A DNA stretch of 20,782 nucleotides, from positions 1 to 20,782 of the forward strand of contig CAMLRB010000038.1 of NCBI GenBank assembly GCA_946482295.1, read 5' to 3'. Under the pieces are notes generated by a model. The model saw only the letters and a program-made list of their open reading frames with translations. It was not told the DNA's origin and searched no databases. The stretch is from an uncultured Bacteriovorax sp. Lineage in GTDB: Bacteria > Bdellovibrionota > Bacteriovoracia > Bacteriovoracales > Bacteriovoracaceae. The number at the start of each line of letters is the position of its first letter. Position 1 is the first letter of the stretch. Of this stretch, positions 13,267 through 20,226 are shown one piece after another. The position numbers and the translations under genes were made by a program.

Positions 13267-13668
13267 ATGAAAACATTATTTTTCTCTCTCGTTTTTGCCT
13301 TTTCATCTTTAAATGCTTTTGCTCAAGTTGATGACGATGCCCTGATGTACGAAATTACGGAAGGAAAAATCCGAGCAGCAGAAGATGCTATGATTCGCGA
13401 TCTACTCAAAGAAGTCGATTCCAAACAACAAAAGGCCGCTCAACTCATTGGCCTTCTAGGTGAGTCACTCAATGCTCGTTACAGTGATGACATCGCCAAA
13501 GAAGAAGCTCAGTACGTCCACAGTGGATTCGTGGCCCGTCTTCAAGATATTCGTGACGACCAGGAAACTTATGATCGCAAACAGCTCATCCCCGATTTAG
13601 CGACTTTGCAAAAACAAGATCGCAAACTCGATAAATTGATTGCAGATCTCAAAACGGCCTTAAAATAA
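13267..13668 (+). CDS. secreted helical protein of unknown function
   Basis: 133 residues. Sec signal peptide MKTLFFSLVFAFSSLNAFA, cleavage before QVDD. The mature protein (about 113 residues) is highly charged and almost entirely helical, with heptad-like stretches (DAMIRDLLKEVDSKQQKAAQLIGLLGESL; LATLQKQDRKLDKLIADLKTALK), so a coiled-coil or helical bundle in the periplasm is likely. It has no cysteines. I recognise no family. AAGGA is 7 bases before the ATG. It stands alone, with a dyad upstream and a hairpin downstream. Confidence 0.75.
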   Translation: MKTLFFSLVFAFSSLNAFAQVDDDALMYEITEGKIRAAEDAMIRDLLKEVDSKQQKAAQLIGLLGESLNARYSDDIAKEEAQYVHSGFVARLQDIRDDQETYDRKQLIPDLATLQKQDRKLDKLIADLKTALK

Positions 13669-13690
13669 GCGTTAAAACTTCCGCCCAGAG

Positions 13691-13717
13691 GGGAATCTTC
13701 TGCATCAGAAGGTTCTC
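13691..13717 (+). terminator. hairpin between the secreted-protein gene and tyrS
   Basis: GAATCTTCTG (13693-13702) pairs with CAGAAGGTTC (13706-13715) around CAT, 10 bp with one G-U, extendable by two more pairs to 13691/13717. No run of T follows directly (the next is TTTTT at 13727-13731), so termination may be partial or need a factor. It could also lie in the tyrS leader. It begins about 23 bases after the upstream stop. Confidence 0.45.
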
Positions 13718-13782
13718 TTCTCGCGCTTTTTCTGTCATAATCTTGAAACGGTAACCCTCTTTACGTTGCAAGGACATCTTCC

Positions 13783-15054
13783 ATGGATTTTTACTCAGAA
13801 TTAGAAGCGCGCGGCTTGATCGCAGACGTTTCGAGTCCCGATCTCAAAGAAATTCTCAATACAAAAAAAATCTCGTTTTATATTGGTTACGATCCGACAG
13901 CTAAATCACTTCAAGTTGGAAACCTCTTCACAATGATTACGATGAGACGTTTTCAAGATGCCGGCCACAGGCCATACATTCTCCTTGGCGGTGCCACTGG
14001 TATGATTGGAGACCCTTCAGGAAAAAGCACAGAACGTGTTCTCCTTAATGAAGATGTCATCAAAGAAAACGTTGAAGCTCAAAAGAAACAATTTAATCGC
14101 ATCGTTCGTCTTGAAGGTGAGAATGCGGCCACGATGGTGAACAACTACGATTGGATGGGAAAATTTTCATTCCTGGAATTCTTAAGAGATGTTGGAAAGA
14201 AATTCAGAATTTCTGAAATGATCGCAAAAGAATCAGTAAAAAAACGACTTGAGTCTGAAGTTGGGCTAAGTTTTACAGAATTCTGCTACCAAATGATTCA
14301 GGCCTACGACTATCGCCACCTCTCTCTCAATCACGATGTCACTCTGCAAATGGGTGGAAGTGATCAATGGGGTAATATTATTGCGGGAATCGATTACACA
14401 AGAAAGATGGATGGTAAACATGTCTTCGGTCTTGTCTTCCCTCTCGTCACTGATGCCCACGGAAATAAATTCGGAAAGTCCGAAGGTGGAACAGCGATCT
14501 ACTTAGATCCGGAAATGACATCGCCCTACCAGATGTATCAATTTCTACTCAATAGTGAAGATGCTTCGGTAGTCAAATACCTGAAGTATTTTACGTTTTT
14601 ATCATTGGATGAAATAAGCGCTCTCGAAGAAAAAACTAAAAACGAGCCTCACCTGCGAGAAGCACAAAAAACTCTTGCCGCTGAAGTAGTTAAACTTGTT
14701 CACGGTCAAGAAGGTTTGGATTCGGCCCTCTATGCGACTCGAATTTTCTTTGGAGAGAAGATTTCACAACTTAAAGATAAAGATTTAAACGCCATCTTTT
14801 CTGGTGTCCCTTCAATTGAAGTAGCACGAAGCGATCTTCAAAAAGGATTCCCGATTCTTGATTTATTAGCGAGCACTCCTCTCTTTTCAAGTAAAGGTGA
14901 AGCGAGAAAATCAATCGATCAAAAAGGCGTTTATCTAAACAATGATCCAATCACTGATTCAACATTAAGCCTCACTGAATCTCATCTTGCTTCTGAGTCT
15001 TGCCTTGTTCTTAGAAAAGGAAAGAAAAATTACTGTGTGGTTAAATTCAATTAA
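13783..15054 (+). CDS. tyrS: tyrosyl-tRNA synthetase
   Basis: 423 residues, class I synthetase that charges tRNA-Tyr. Visible marks: GYDPTA (35-40), GGATGMIGDPSGKSTER, the tyrosine and tRNA site segment FCYQMIQAYDY, GGSDQWGNI, the KMSKS-equivalent KFGKS (229-233), and a C-terminal S4-like RNA-binding domain (FSSKGEARKSIDQKGVYLNNDPI). One oddity: the HIGH motif reads Q44-V-G-N47 (codons CAA and AAC read directly), where most bacterial TyrRS have HIGH or HVGH/HVGN. The first His normally stabilises the transition state of tyrosine activation; the Thr of DPTA is retained. AAGGA lies about 9 bases upstream. The next gene's Shine-Dalgarno overlaps the stop codon. No second synthetase gene is visible in the window. 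Confidence 0.96.
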   Translation: MDFYSELEARGLIADVSSPDLKEILNTKKISFYIGYDPTAKSLQVGNLFTMITMRRFQDAGHRPYILLGGATGMIGDPSGKSTERVLLNEDVIKENVEAQKKQFNRIVRLEGENAATMVNNYDWMGKFSFLEFLRDVGKKFRISEMIAKESVKKRLESEVGLSFTEFCYQMIQAYDYRHLSLNHDVTLQMGGSDQWGNIIAGIDYTRKMDGKHVFGLVFPLVTDAHGNKFGKSEGGTAIYLDPEMTSPYQMYQFLLNSEDASVVKYLKYFTFLSLDEISALEEKTKNEPHLREAQKTLAAEVVKLVHGQEGLDSALYATRIFFGEKISQLKDKDLNAIFSGVPSIEVARSDLQKGFPILDLLASTPLFSSKGEARKSIDQKGVYLNNDPITDSTLSLTESHLASESCLVLRKGKKNYCVVKFN

Positions 15055-15066
15055 GGAAGAATGAAA

Positions 15067-15630
15067 ATGAAGTTTCAAAAAATCTTTTTAGCTTTGATGT
15101 TTTTAATCTCAAGAGCTGCAATGGCGGATTTTAAAATCGACGTCAACACGGGATTTAATTCATACACAGACGGTGCAACGAAATTTGAGTTTGGTGATGT
15201 CACTAATCACATTTTTCTTGGAGCTTCTATTGGTTCACGCGATCAGCTCTACATTGGTCAAAACATCACTTTGTTTTCAAACGACTATAAGACTTCCACA
15301 ACAACTAATGTTTCCACAATGGAGTTAGGGCCTCGCCTTACCTATTATTTTTCAACTGATAAAACTGTTTATTTGACTCTTGCCTGGAACCCTTATGCTA
15401 AAGGCGATCGTACAACTCTTGCTGGCACGACAGAAGAAATCTCAGGCAGCGGACTTCTTGCAGGTCTCGGCTACGAACTCAAACTCACAAAAAACTTTTT
15501 TCTTGGGGCAAGTTTGATGTATCACTCTTTAAGTGTAACGAAGGCCGAAGTGAATAACGTTTCAACGGAAGTCAGCGAGAAGTATTCTTCCATCACTCCA
15601 ATGATCAATCTTTGTCTGCGTTTTAGATAA
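15067..15630 (+). CDS. outer-membrane beta-barrel-like protein
   Basis: 187 residues from the ATG at 15067, 9 bases after AAGGA; the ATG at 15061 is only 3 bases from it. The signal peptide ends at SRAAMA before DFKID. The rest is alternating strands ending in aromatic residues and short turns (FKIDVNTGFNSYTD; HIFLGASIGSRDQLYIGQNITLF; TMELGPRLTYYFSTDKTVYLTLAWNPYAKG; SGLLAGLGYELKLTKNFFLGASLMYHSL), with a closing strand SITPMINLCLRFR. This fits an eight-stranded small barrel of OmpA/OmpW-like size, but I cannot assign a family. The final residue is Arg after Phe, not the usual terminal Phe. It starts 12 bases after tyrS, so it is probably cotranscribed. Confidence 0.75.
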   Translation: MKFQKIFLALMFLISRAAMADFKIDVNTGFNSYTDGATKFEFGDVTNHIFLGASIGSRDQLYIGQNITLFSNDYKTSTTTNVSTMELGPRLTYYFSTDKTVYLTLAWNPYAKGDRTTLAGTTEEISGSGLLAGLGYELKLTKNFFLGASLMYHSLSVTKAEVNNVSTEVSEKYSSITPMINLCLRFR

Positions 15631-15638
15631 TTTCTGAA

Positions 15639-16133
15639 TTAGATTCTGCGTTTCGGAATTTTAATGAGAACTTTATTTTTTTCATTAATCACTTCTGCAA
15701 GCGAAGAATCTAATGATGGATCTATCGTGAACATTCTTTCAGCATTCGTTTCAATCAGCGGGTTATTTCCATCTTTTAAAACTTCCACAATATGAATGAC
15801 GTCATTTTTGACTTCGACTTTTAACTCATGATTTGCGTTTGCTTCTTTATTTAAAGGGATCTCATAATAGACAAATTTGTCATCTTCTCTCTGGGAAATC
15901 TCGCCCATTAAGCTAGCGCCTGCATCCATGGGTGCTCCCCAACCGCCACGCTCCTCATTGATTGCTTCAATCATTTTACGAGTATCGAAATCGTCGGGAT
16001 CCACTGGATAACGTTCTACTCCTTCAATGGTGGTCGGAGCTCCTGTCTGCATTTTTCCCACGAGACCATTCACGAGGTATCCCAGGGTAAAAAAGAAAAC
16101 AGCGGTGAGTATTTTGGATTTTGGTCCTGTCAT
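15639..16133 (-). CDS. membrane-anchored Hsp20/alpha-crystallin-like protein
   Basis: 164 residues from the ATG at 16133. This start gives a single uncleaved N-terminal membrane helix (KSKILTAVFFFTLGYLVNGLVG), then a linker of about 50 residues, then an alpha-crystallin-like domain at about 75-164: ISQREDDKFVYYEIPLN, ELKVEVKNDVIHIVEVLKDG, ERMFTIDPSLDSSLAEVINEKNKVLIKIPKRRI. That is the Hsp20 pattern (EDD..vy.eipl, l.V.vk...i.I, f.lp..vd.....v....gvL.I.iPK). The usual A-x-x-x-n-G-v-L motif is changed to INEKNKVLIKIP. The role would be a periplasm-facing or inner-membrane small chaperone, an inference. The start has TATAAT six bases upstream and no Shine-Dalgarno. A GTG at 16214 gives an implausible polar extension. 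Confidence 0.68.
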   Translation of the reverse strand: MTGPKSKILTAVFFFTLGYLVNGLVGKMQTGAPTTIEGVERYPVDPDDFDTRKMIEAINEERGGWGAPMDAGASLMGEISQREDDKFVYYEIPLNKEANANHELKVEVKNDVIHIVEVLKDGNNPLIETNAERMFTIDPSLDSSLAEVINEKNKVLIKIPKRRI

Positions 16134-16139
16134 AGATTC

Positions 16140-16145
16140 ATTATA
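16140..16145 (-). promoter_or_regulatory. perfect TATAAT six bases before the Hsp20-like start codon
   Basis: On the minus strand TATAAT occupies 16145-16140, followed by GAATCT and ATG 16133. No convincing -35 is present at 16-19 bases (best TGTACC at 18). The position predicts a transcript starting at the start codon. Confidence 0.45.
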
Positions 16146-16305
16146 AGACCGTCCATCAGGCCCGGTACAGGGGATTTTTTTGAGTGCCATTTCTAAACGA
16201 GAATTGTCGACCACTCTTTTTGGGCAGGCCCCTTCCCAATGAATTTAGTCTAACTCGGGACAAACACAGGCCTTTCTTCACTTTCGACTTAACTTTTTCG
16301 CCCAA

Positions 16306-16325
16306 AAACCGAATCGGTTTATTAT
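16306..16325. promoter_or_regulatory. palindrome abutting the -10 box of the phhA operon
   Basis: AAACCGA-A-TCGGTTT (16306-16320) is a perfect 15-base dyad with a central A. It overlaps by one base a -10-like TATTAT (16320-16325), about 35 bases before the first gene of the phenylalanine hydroxylase operon. A regulator bound here would sit in the -35/-10 spacer. The rest of the 16134-16358 divergent gap shows nothing else I can support. Confidence 0.45.
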
Positions 16326-16358
16326 TAAGGGACTCCCCCTAAAACAGGAAGCTTCGTC

Positions 16359-16895
16359 ATGCAAAAAGTTCAACACTTCAAAGGAAAGATCTTTTTTTAT
16401 GAGGACACGCGCTCGACTAAAAAAGAATTAATGGCGTATGAAGCTAATCCCGCACAAGTCGGTTTTGAACAAACGATGATGAGTGCTTTCGATTTTCTCA
16501 ATTTAACGGCAGAAGAAAAAAAGCAACTTTCAAAAAAACATCGCGACCTACTTTCCAGTTATCATCAAATAAATCCCTTCATGCTCAATGCTGATGCTCA
16601 TACTTTCGTTGAAGAAGTGACTCAGTGTAAGGGGAAAAAAATTCGCATTGAAGCTCATGCTTATGGGGCCTACATTTGTCTGGCCGCTCTTTACTCTGGA
16701 AAACTTCCTGCGGATAAGACGTTTGAATTTGTTTTCGAAAAAGCGCCACTTGCTCTATTCCCAAAAACGCTGGTGAAAGGTTCAAGTGACTATCGCCATA
16801 AAATTATCATGCAAGTAAGTGACGATTGCTGGTTGAAACCATTCAGCACTCTTTGCCATCACGATAAAATTAAATTTTCACTGAAAGCAGCTTAA
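16359..16895 (+). CDS. alpha/beta-hydrolase-like protein lacking the nucleophile
   Basis: 178 residues, cytoplasmic. The central segment KKIRIEAHAYGAYICLAALYSGKL (93-116) has the strand-turn-helix shape of a hydrolase nucleophile elbow, usually G-H-S-x-G-G, but the Ser position is Ala (A101 in H-A-Y-G-A). The region before it (FEQTMMSAFDFLNLTAEEKKQLSKKHRDLL) is helical. The later strand FEFVFEKAPLALFPK and SDDCWLKPFSTL could hold the Asp segment. It is short for a full alpha/beta-hydrolase. It may be a non-catalytic partner or a divergent enzyme. AGGAAG lies 8 bases before the ATG. The next gene starts one base after its stop. Confidence 0.68.
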   Translation: MQKVQHFKGKIFFYEDTRSTKKELMAYEANPAQVGFEQTMMSAFDFLNLTAEEKKQLSKKHRDLLSSYHQINPFMLNADAHTFVEEVTQCKGKKIRIEAHAYGAYICLAALYSGKLPADKTFEFVFEKAPLALFPKTLVKGSSDYRHKIIMQVSDDCWLKPFSTLCHHDKIKFSLKAA

Positions 16896-16896
16896 C

Positions 16897-17337
16897 ATGA
16901 ATCTTGTGATTGAAACTCCAATCGCAAACAACCATCACGATATTTTTAAACGTTTTAACGTGGATCTTTTTAAGGCCCTCAAACCGCCTCTTACCTCTAT
17001 TGATGTGAAGCGATTTGATGGATGTGAAAAAGGCCATGAAGTTCATTTAACGGTGACTCTGCTCGGTTTTATCAAGCAGAAATGGATTAATCACATTATA
17101 GAAACTTTCCACACTAAAGATGAATACTGCTTCGTTGATCGGGGCGTAGTAATGCCATTTCCACTCTCGTATTGGGAACACACTCACATCGTACGCTCTG
17201 TCGGGGAAAACAAAAGTTTAATCATAGATCACATTGTTTACAATAGTGGTTTTCCTCTCGTAGACTTTATGATGTATCCCCTTTTTTATCTAATGTTTAA
17301 AGCACGCAAACCCATTTATGTCCGAGAACTCACATGA
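16897..17337 (+). CDS. SRPBCC-fold (START-like) ligand-binding protein
   Basis: 146 residues. The pattern of a short SRPBCC domain is clear: paired strands LTSIDVKRFDGCEKGHEVHLTVTLLGFIKQKWINHI, then CFVDRGVVMPFPLSYWEHTHIVR (78-100), LIIDHIVYNSGF (108-119), and a C-terminal helix ending in RKPIYVRELT, matching the FRd.q..GPF..W.H.H.f...g..t.l.D.v.Y..PfG form found in uncharacterised SRPBCC proteins. These domains bind hydrophobic small molecules; the ligand is unknown. It starts one base after the upstream stop and its TGA overlaps the phhA start (ATGA), so translation of the three genes is coupled. Confidence 0.75.
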   Translation: MNLVIETPIANNHHDIFKRFNVDLFKALKPPLTSIDVKRFDGCEKGHEVHLTVTLLGFIKQKWINHIIETFHTKDEYCFVDRGVVMPFPLSYWEHTHIVRSVGENKSLIIDHIVYNSGFPLVDFMMYPLFYLMFKARKPIYVRELT

Positions 17338-18128
17338 AGAAAAAACACGTCTATGAATCGCTTCCTCTTGATGAAAACGGGAAGGCCCATTATTCACAAA
17401 CAGAAAACGAAACATGGTCTTTTCTTCTTCATAGGCAAAAAGAACTCGTTCAGACGCGAGCGTCGAAAGCATTCCTTAAAGGTGTTGAGCTTTTAGATTT
17501 TGGGGATGAAATTCCCCAGCACTATGAAATCACCGAGCGTTTAAGCGGACACACTGGCTGGGGGGTAGAGCACGTTCCTGCTCTCATTCAACCAGATCAT
17601 TTTTTTACGCTTCTATCCCGAAAGAGATTTCCGGCCGCAAACTTTATCCGCATACCTGAAGATATCGACTACATCCAAGAGCCGGATGTTTTCCATGAAC
17701 TTTTTGGACACTGTCCTCTTCTCACCAATGAACCGTACGCTCAGTTTATGCATGAATACGGCAAAATAGCATTGAAGGCCGATGCTAAAACGCGCATGCG
17801 TATGTTTAGATTGTTCTGGTTTACGATTGAATTTGGTTTGATCAAAGAAGATGGTCATATGAAGGCTTACGGCGGTGGAATTCTTTCCTCAAAATCAGAA
17901 GTCATTTACTCCGTCGAAAGTGATATTCCAGAGAGAAGAAACCTCGATCCGATGGATGCTCTTCGAACACCCTTTAGAATCGACATTCTTCAACCTGTAT
18001 ATTTTGTCATAGAGAGCTACGAGGATCTCTTTGCTCTTATTGCAAAAGATCCTCTGAAGATGGCGCAAGAATCGATGTTGATGACGGATTTCCCGGCAAA
18101 ATTCGAACGCAAGAAGAAAGCAACTTAA
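17334..18128 (+). CDS. phhA: phenylalanine 4-monooxygenase (phenylalanine hydroxylase)
   Basis: 264 residues, typical for the bacterial single-domain enzyme. It converts phenylalanine to tyrosine using tetrahydropterin, oxygen and iron. The iron ligands are visible in EPDVFHELFGHCPLL (H121, H126) and FWFTIEFGLI (E166). Other family marks are GHTGWGVEHVPALIQPDHFFTLLSRKRFPAANFIR (71-106) and YGGGILSSKSE. The assignment to Phe instead of Trp or Tyr hydroxylase rests on the bacterial form. No pterin-4a-carbinolamine dehydratase (phhB) is adjacent; the two preceding genes are an SRPBCC protein and a hydrolase-like protein. Start is fixed by the ATGA overlap. The stop shares TTAA with the convergent gene. 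Confidence 0.95.
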   Translation: MKKKHVYESLPLDENGKAHYSQTENETWSFLLHRQKELVQTRASKAFLKGVELLDFGDEIPQHYEITERLSGHTGWGVEHVPALIQPDHFFTLLSRKRFPAANFIRIPEDIDYIQEPDVFHELFGHCPLLTNEPYAQFMHEYGKIALKADAKTRMRMFRLFWFTIEFGLIKEDGHMKAYGGGILSSKSEVIYSVESDIPERRNLDPMDALRTPFRIDILQPVYFVIESYEDLFALIAKDPLKMAQESMLMTDFPAKFERKKKAT

Positions 18129-20191
18129 TTGAGAATTTCTTGCAGCACTTTTCCTTTTTGATGCTCAGGTGGAGCAATCTTTAAAAGTTTTAAAAGTGTC
18201 GCATATTGATCGATGTGATTGATTGGATTTTTTAATTCAACATTCTTTTTTACACCTGGTGCGCGAATGACAAACGGGGTCCACATCCCCAGTTCGTTTT
18301 CAGGGAGGACTGCTTGTTTATAACCACCTTTGAGTGATGATTTAAAAAGTGCAAGATCCTGGCTCACATCCTCCACCCAATTGTAATGAGCGGTATTGGC
18401 TAAAATAAGATCACCACTTCTGTCGGCCGGTAAATGAAGCTCTAGACTTTCTTCGCGAGTGATGATTTTTGAAACGGGAGTTACGCCGTCTGCATCTTTC
18501 AGTGAGAGGATGGCTTCCTTTACTTCATTTCTAAACGCTTCATATTCCGGCCCGGAATCACGAGTGTAATTTCCGCCTAATCCTTTGGAGTGCAAATACA
18601 CATTATCCATCTGAAGAAAAATCGCTTTCGTTTTATCCCAATCAATTTCATATTCAGCAGTTTTTTTATTATACTTAAATGTTAGCCATCCTTTTTTTGC
18701 AAAAAGATTATTGAGACGAACCTCTTTATAAAGCGGAATCGCCCCGTGATCAGAACTGAACATGATGATTGTATCTTCATCGGCTGCTTTCATCGCCTCA
18801 CCTAAGATGGCATCAATTTGCTGATACATTTTTAAAACATCATTCCAAAGAACTACTCGCTCAGCTTCTGTGATCTCATTGTAGCGCGGACTTTTTGGAT
18901 CAATGAAAGGCATCCACCATCGGCTCGTGAGCATTTGATTTGGTGTATAGATACTTTGAATAACAACCTGGCTTCCCCATTTTTTTACCATGTGAGAGAC
19001 CATTTTTTTATGCCACTCTAATGAAAGATCGGCTTCTTCAATAAATGTGTTTTTATCTTCAGGGAGATAAATCAGTTGCGGAGGATAGTTGTCGACGAAA
19101 TCAACCATGGGACCAACTTCTTTTTGAACTCCGGCAAATAGGTGACTAGGTTTAATGAGATATTCGTTAAGATTGTTATAAAAAAAGCGGATGCGGAAAT
19201 AATCCTTATTCCCCACTTTAATCACTCTTATTTTCATCTGAGTTTGAACATCCACAATGGATGCCTTTCTCTCCCACTCCGCTTTTTTGGGTGTGTGAAT
19301 GTTGTAATCGTTTTTCAACTCCCATTTGAGATTGACATCTACCCACGGACTCCAATCGCCTTCTTTTAAAACAAAAAGAACTTCTTTCTTATCTTTTGAA
19401 AAAACAACACGATCGTAATTTTCCACTTTATCATCTGTCGAATCCGCAAGAAGAGCAAAGAGCGGTTGATCCCAATTTTCCAGATTCACTTCACGAAGTG
19501 GTGAAAAACTTTGAAGTCGGACTTCCCAAGATTCAGGATTTTTGGCCTCTACAAAACGAGTAAGCTCTGAACCAAAATTAAAAACACGTTTATTTTGTCC
19601 AGCTTCCACTTTCATGGCCTCATCATTGGCCGAATGAAAATTAATGGCCGGAAAATCAATTCCCCATCCGCCCCAACGGCCACGAACGGTAATGCCTTCA
19701 CTCAATTCCGGAGGTGTTGAACCAGGAATTGAAAGAAGTGTAACAAGAAACTTTTCTTGTTCTAGCGTGTACCAAAGAGGAGCAACTTTTTTGGCCTGTG
19801 AACTAAATCCGCCTTTTGAAACCATCTTGAGTGGATAACCCTCTATCCGCATGGGTCCGTCAGCGATACCATGCACGTCAGGAGTTGTTCCGGTGAGTAA
19901 TGTCGCAAAATTGGTGGGAGTGTGTCCGGGGAACACTGGTTTTGAATATCCATAAGCTCCCTCTTCCATCAACTTTTTTAGATGGGGAAGTTTTCCACTT
20001 TGGGCCCATTCAAAAATTTTGAAAGTGACAGGCTCGGCCCTTAAACCATCAGGAATAAACCAATAGAGCTTGAGTTTTTTTTGCGAAATATTTTGGGTTG
20101 GCCTTTCATCACGTTGAAAAAGAAGTATAAGCATGGCCAAAAAGCTCATCACAACCAAAAGAATAGTTACTTTTCTAGAATTGTCTTTCAT
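18125..20191 (-). CDS. membrane-anchored alkaline-phosphatase-superfamily protein (type I phosphodiesterase/NPP-like)
   Basis: 688 residues. One N-terminal membrane segment (about 8-25) anchors the protein with the catalytic part probably outside the cytoplasm. Superfamily marks: first metal Asp in WFIPDGLR (D48), the nucleophile segment PVFPGHTPTNFATLLTGTTPDVHGI (85-109) with T91 aligned to the NPP Thr, then a long insertion of about 250 residues, IIMFSSDHG (second metal Asp/His) and a closing GMWTPFVIRAPG...NHIDQYATLLKLL. Such enzymes cleave phosphodiesters, phosphate esters or phosphoethanolamine groups. The substrate is not predictable, and the insertion has a beta-rich look (REVNLENWDQPLFALL; DYFRIRFFYNN). 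There is no Shine-Dalgarno; -10 is six bases before the ATG. Confidence 0.9.
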   Translation of the reverse strand: MKDNSRKVTILLVVMSFLAMLILLFQRDERPTQNISQKKLKLYWFIPDGLRAEPVTFKIFEWAQSGKLPHLKKLMEEGAYGYSKPVFPGHTPTNFATLLTGTTPDVHGIADGPMRIEGYPLKMVSKGGFSSQAKKVAPLWYTLEQEKFLVTLLSIPGSTPPELSEGITVRGRWGGWGIDFPAINFHSANDEAMKVEAGQNKRVFNFGSELTRFVEAKNPESWEVRLQSFSPLREVNLENWDQPLFALLADSTDDKVENYDRVVFSKDKKEVLFVLKEGDWSPWVDVNLKWELKNDYNIHTPKKAEWERKASIVDVQTQMKIRVIKVGNKDYFRIRFFYNNLNEYLIKPSHLFAGVQKEVGPMVDFVDNYPPQLIYLPEDKNTFIEEADLSLEWHKKMVSHMVKKWGSQVVIQSIYTPNQMLTSRWWMPFIDPKSPRYNEITEAERVVLWNDVLKMYQQIDAILGEAMKAADEDTIIMFSSDHGAIPLYKEVRLNNLFAKKGWLTFKYNKKTAEYEIDWDKTKAIFLQMDNVYLHSKGLGGNYTRDSGPEYEAFRNEVKEAILSLKDADGVTPVSKIITREESLELHLPADRSGDLILANTAHYNWVEDVSQDLALFKSSLKGGYKQAVLPENELGMWTPFVIRAPGVKKNVELKNPINHIDQYATLLKLLKIAPPEHQKGKVLQEILN

Positions 20192-20197
20192 AATTAA

Positions 20198-20226
20198 AGG
20201 ATAAGAAGACTTATGCTTTTTGACTA
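20198..20226 (-). promoter_or_regulatory. leaderless promoter of the AP-superfamily gene
   Basis: On the minus strand TAGTCA (20226-20221), 17-base spacer, TATCCT (20203-20198), six bases, ATG 20191. The -10 matches 4/6 (TAT..T). The -35 hexamer, spacing and -10-to-ATG distance equal those before the DCC gene. The -35 overlaps the ATG of the divergent transporter gene by one base. Confidence 0.5.

Noticed and set aside
13669..13782. T-box or other riboswitch in front of tyrS
   Set aside because: Only one simple hairpin is visible; the T-box consensus and antiterminator arrangement are absent, and T-box leaders are mainly found in Firmicutes and related Gram-positives.
15629..15660. Imperfect inverted repeat between the beta-barrel and Hsp20-like genes
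   Set aside because: The stem has a mismatch and G-U pairs, and there is no T tract on either strand.
16134..16214. GTG start at 16214 for the Hsp20-like protein
   Set aside because: It adds 27 polar residues before the membrane helix, has no Shine-Dalgarno and would read through the TATAAT box.
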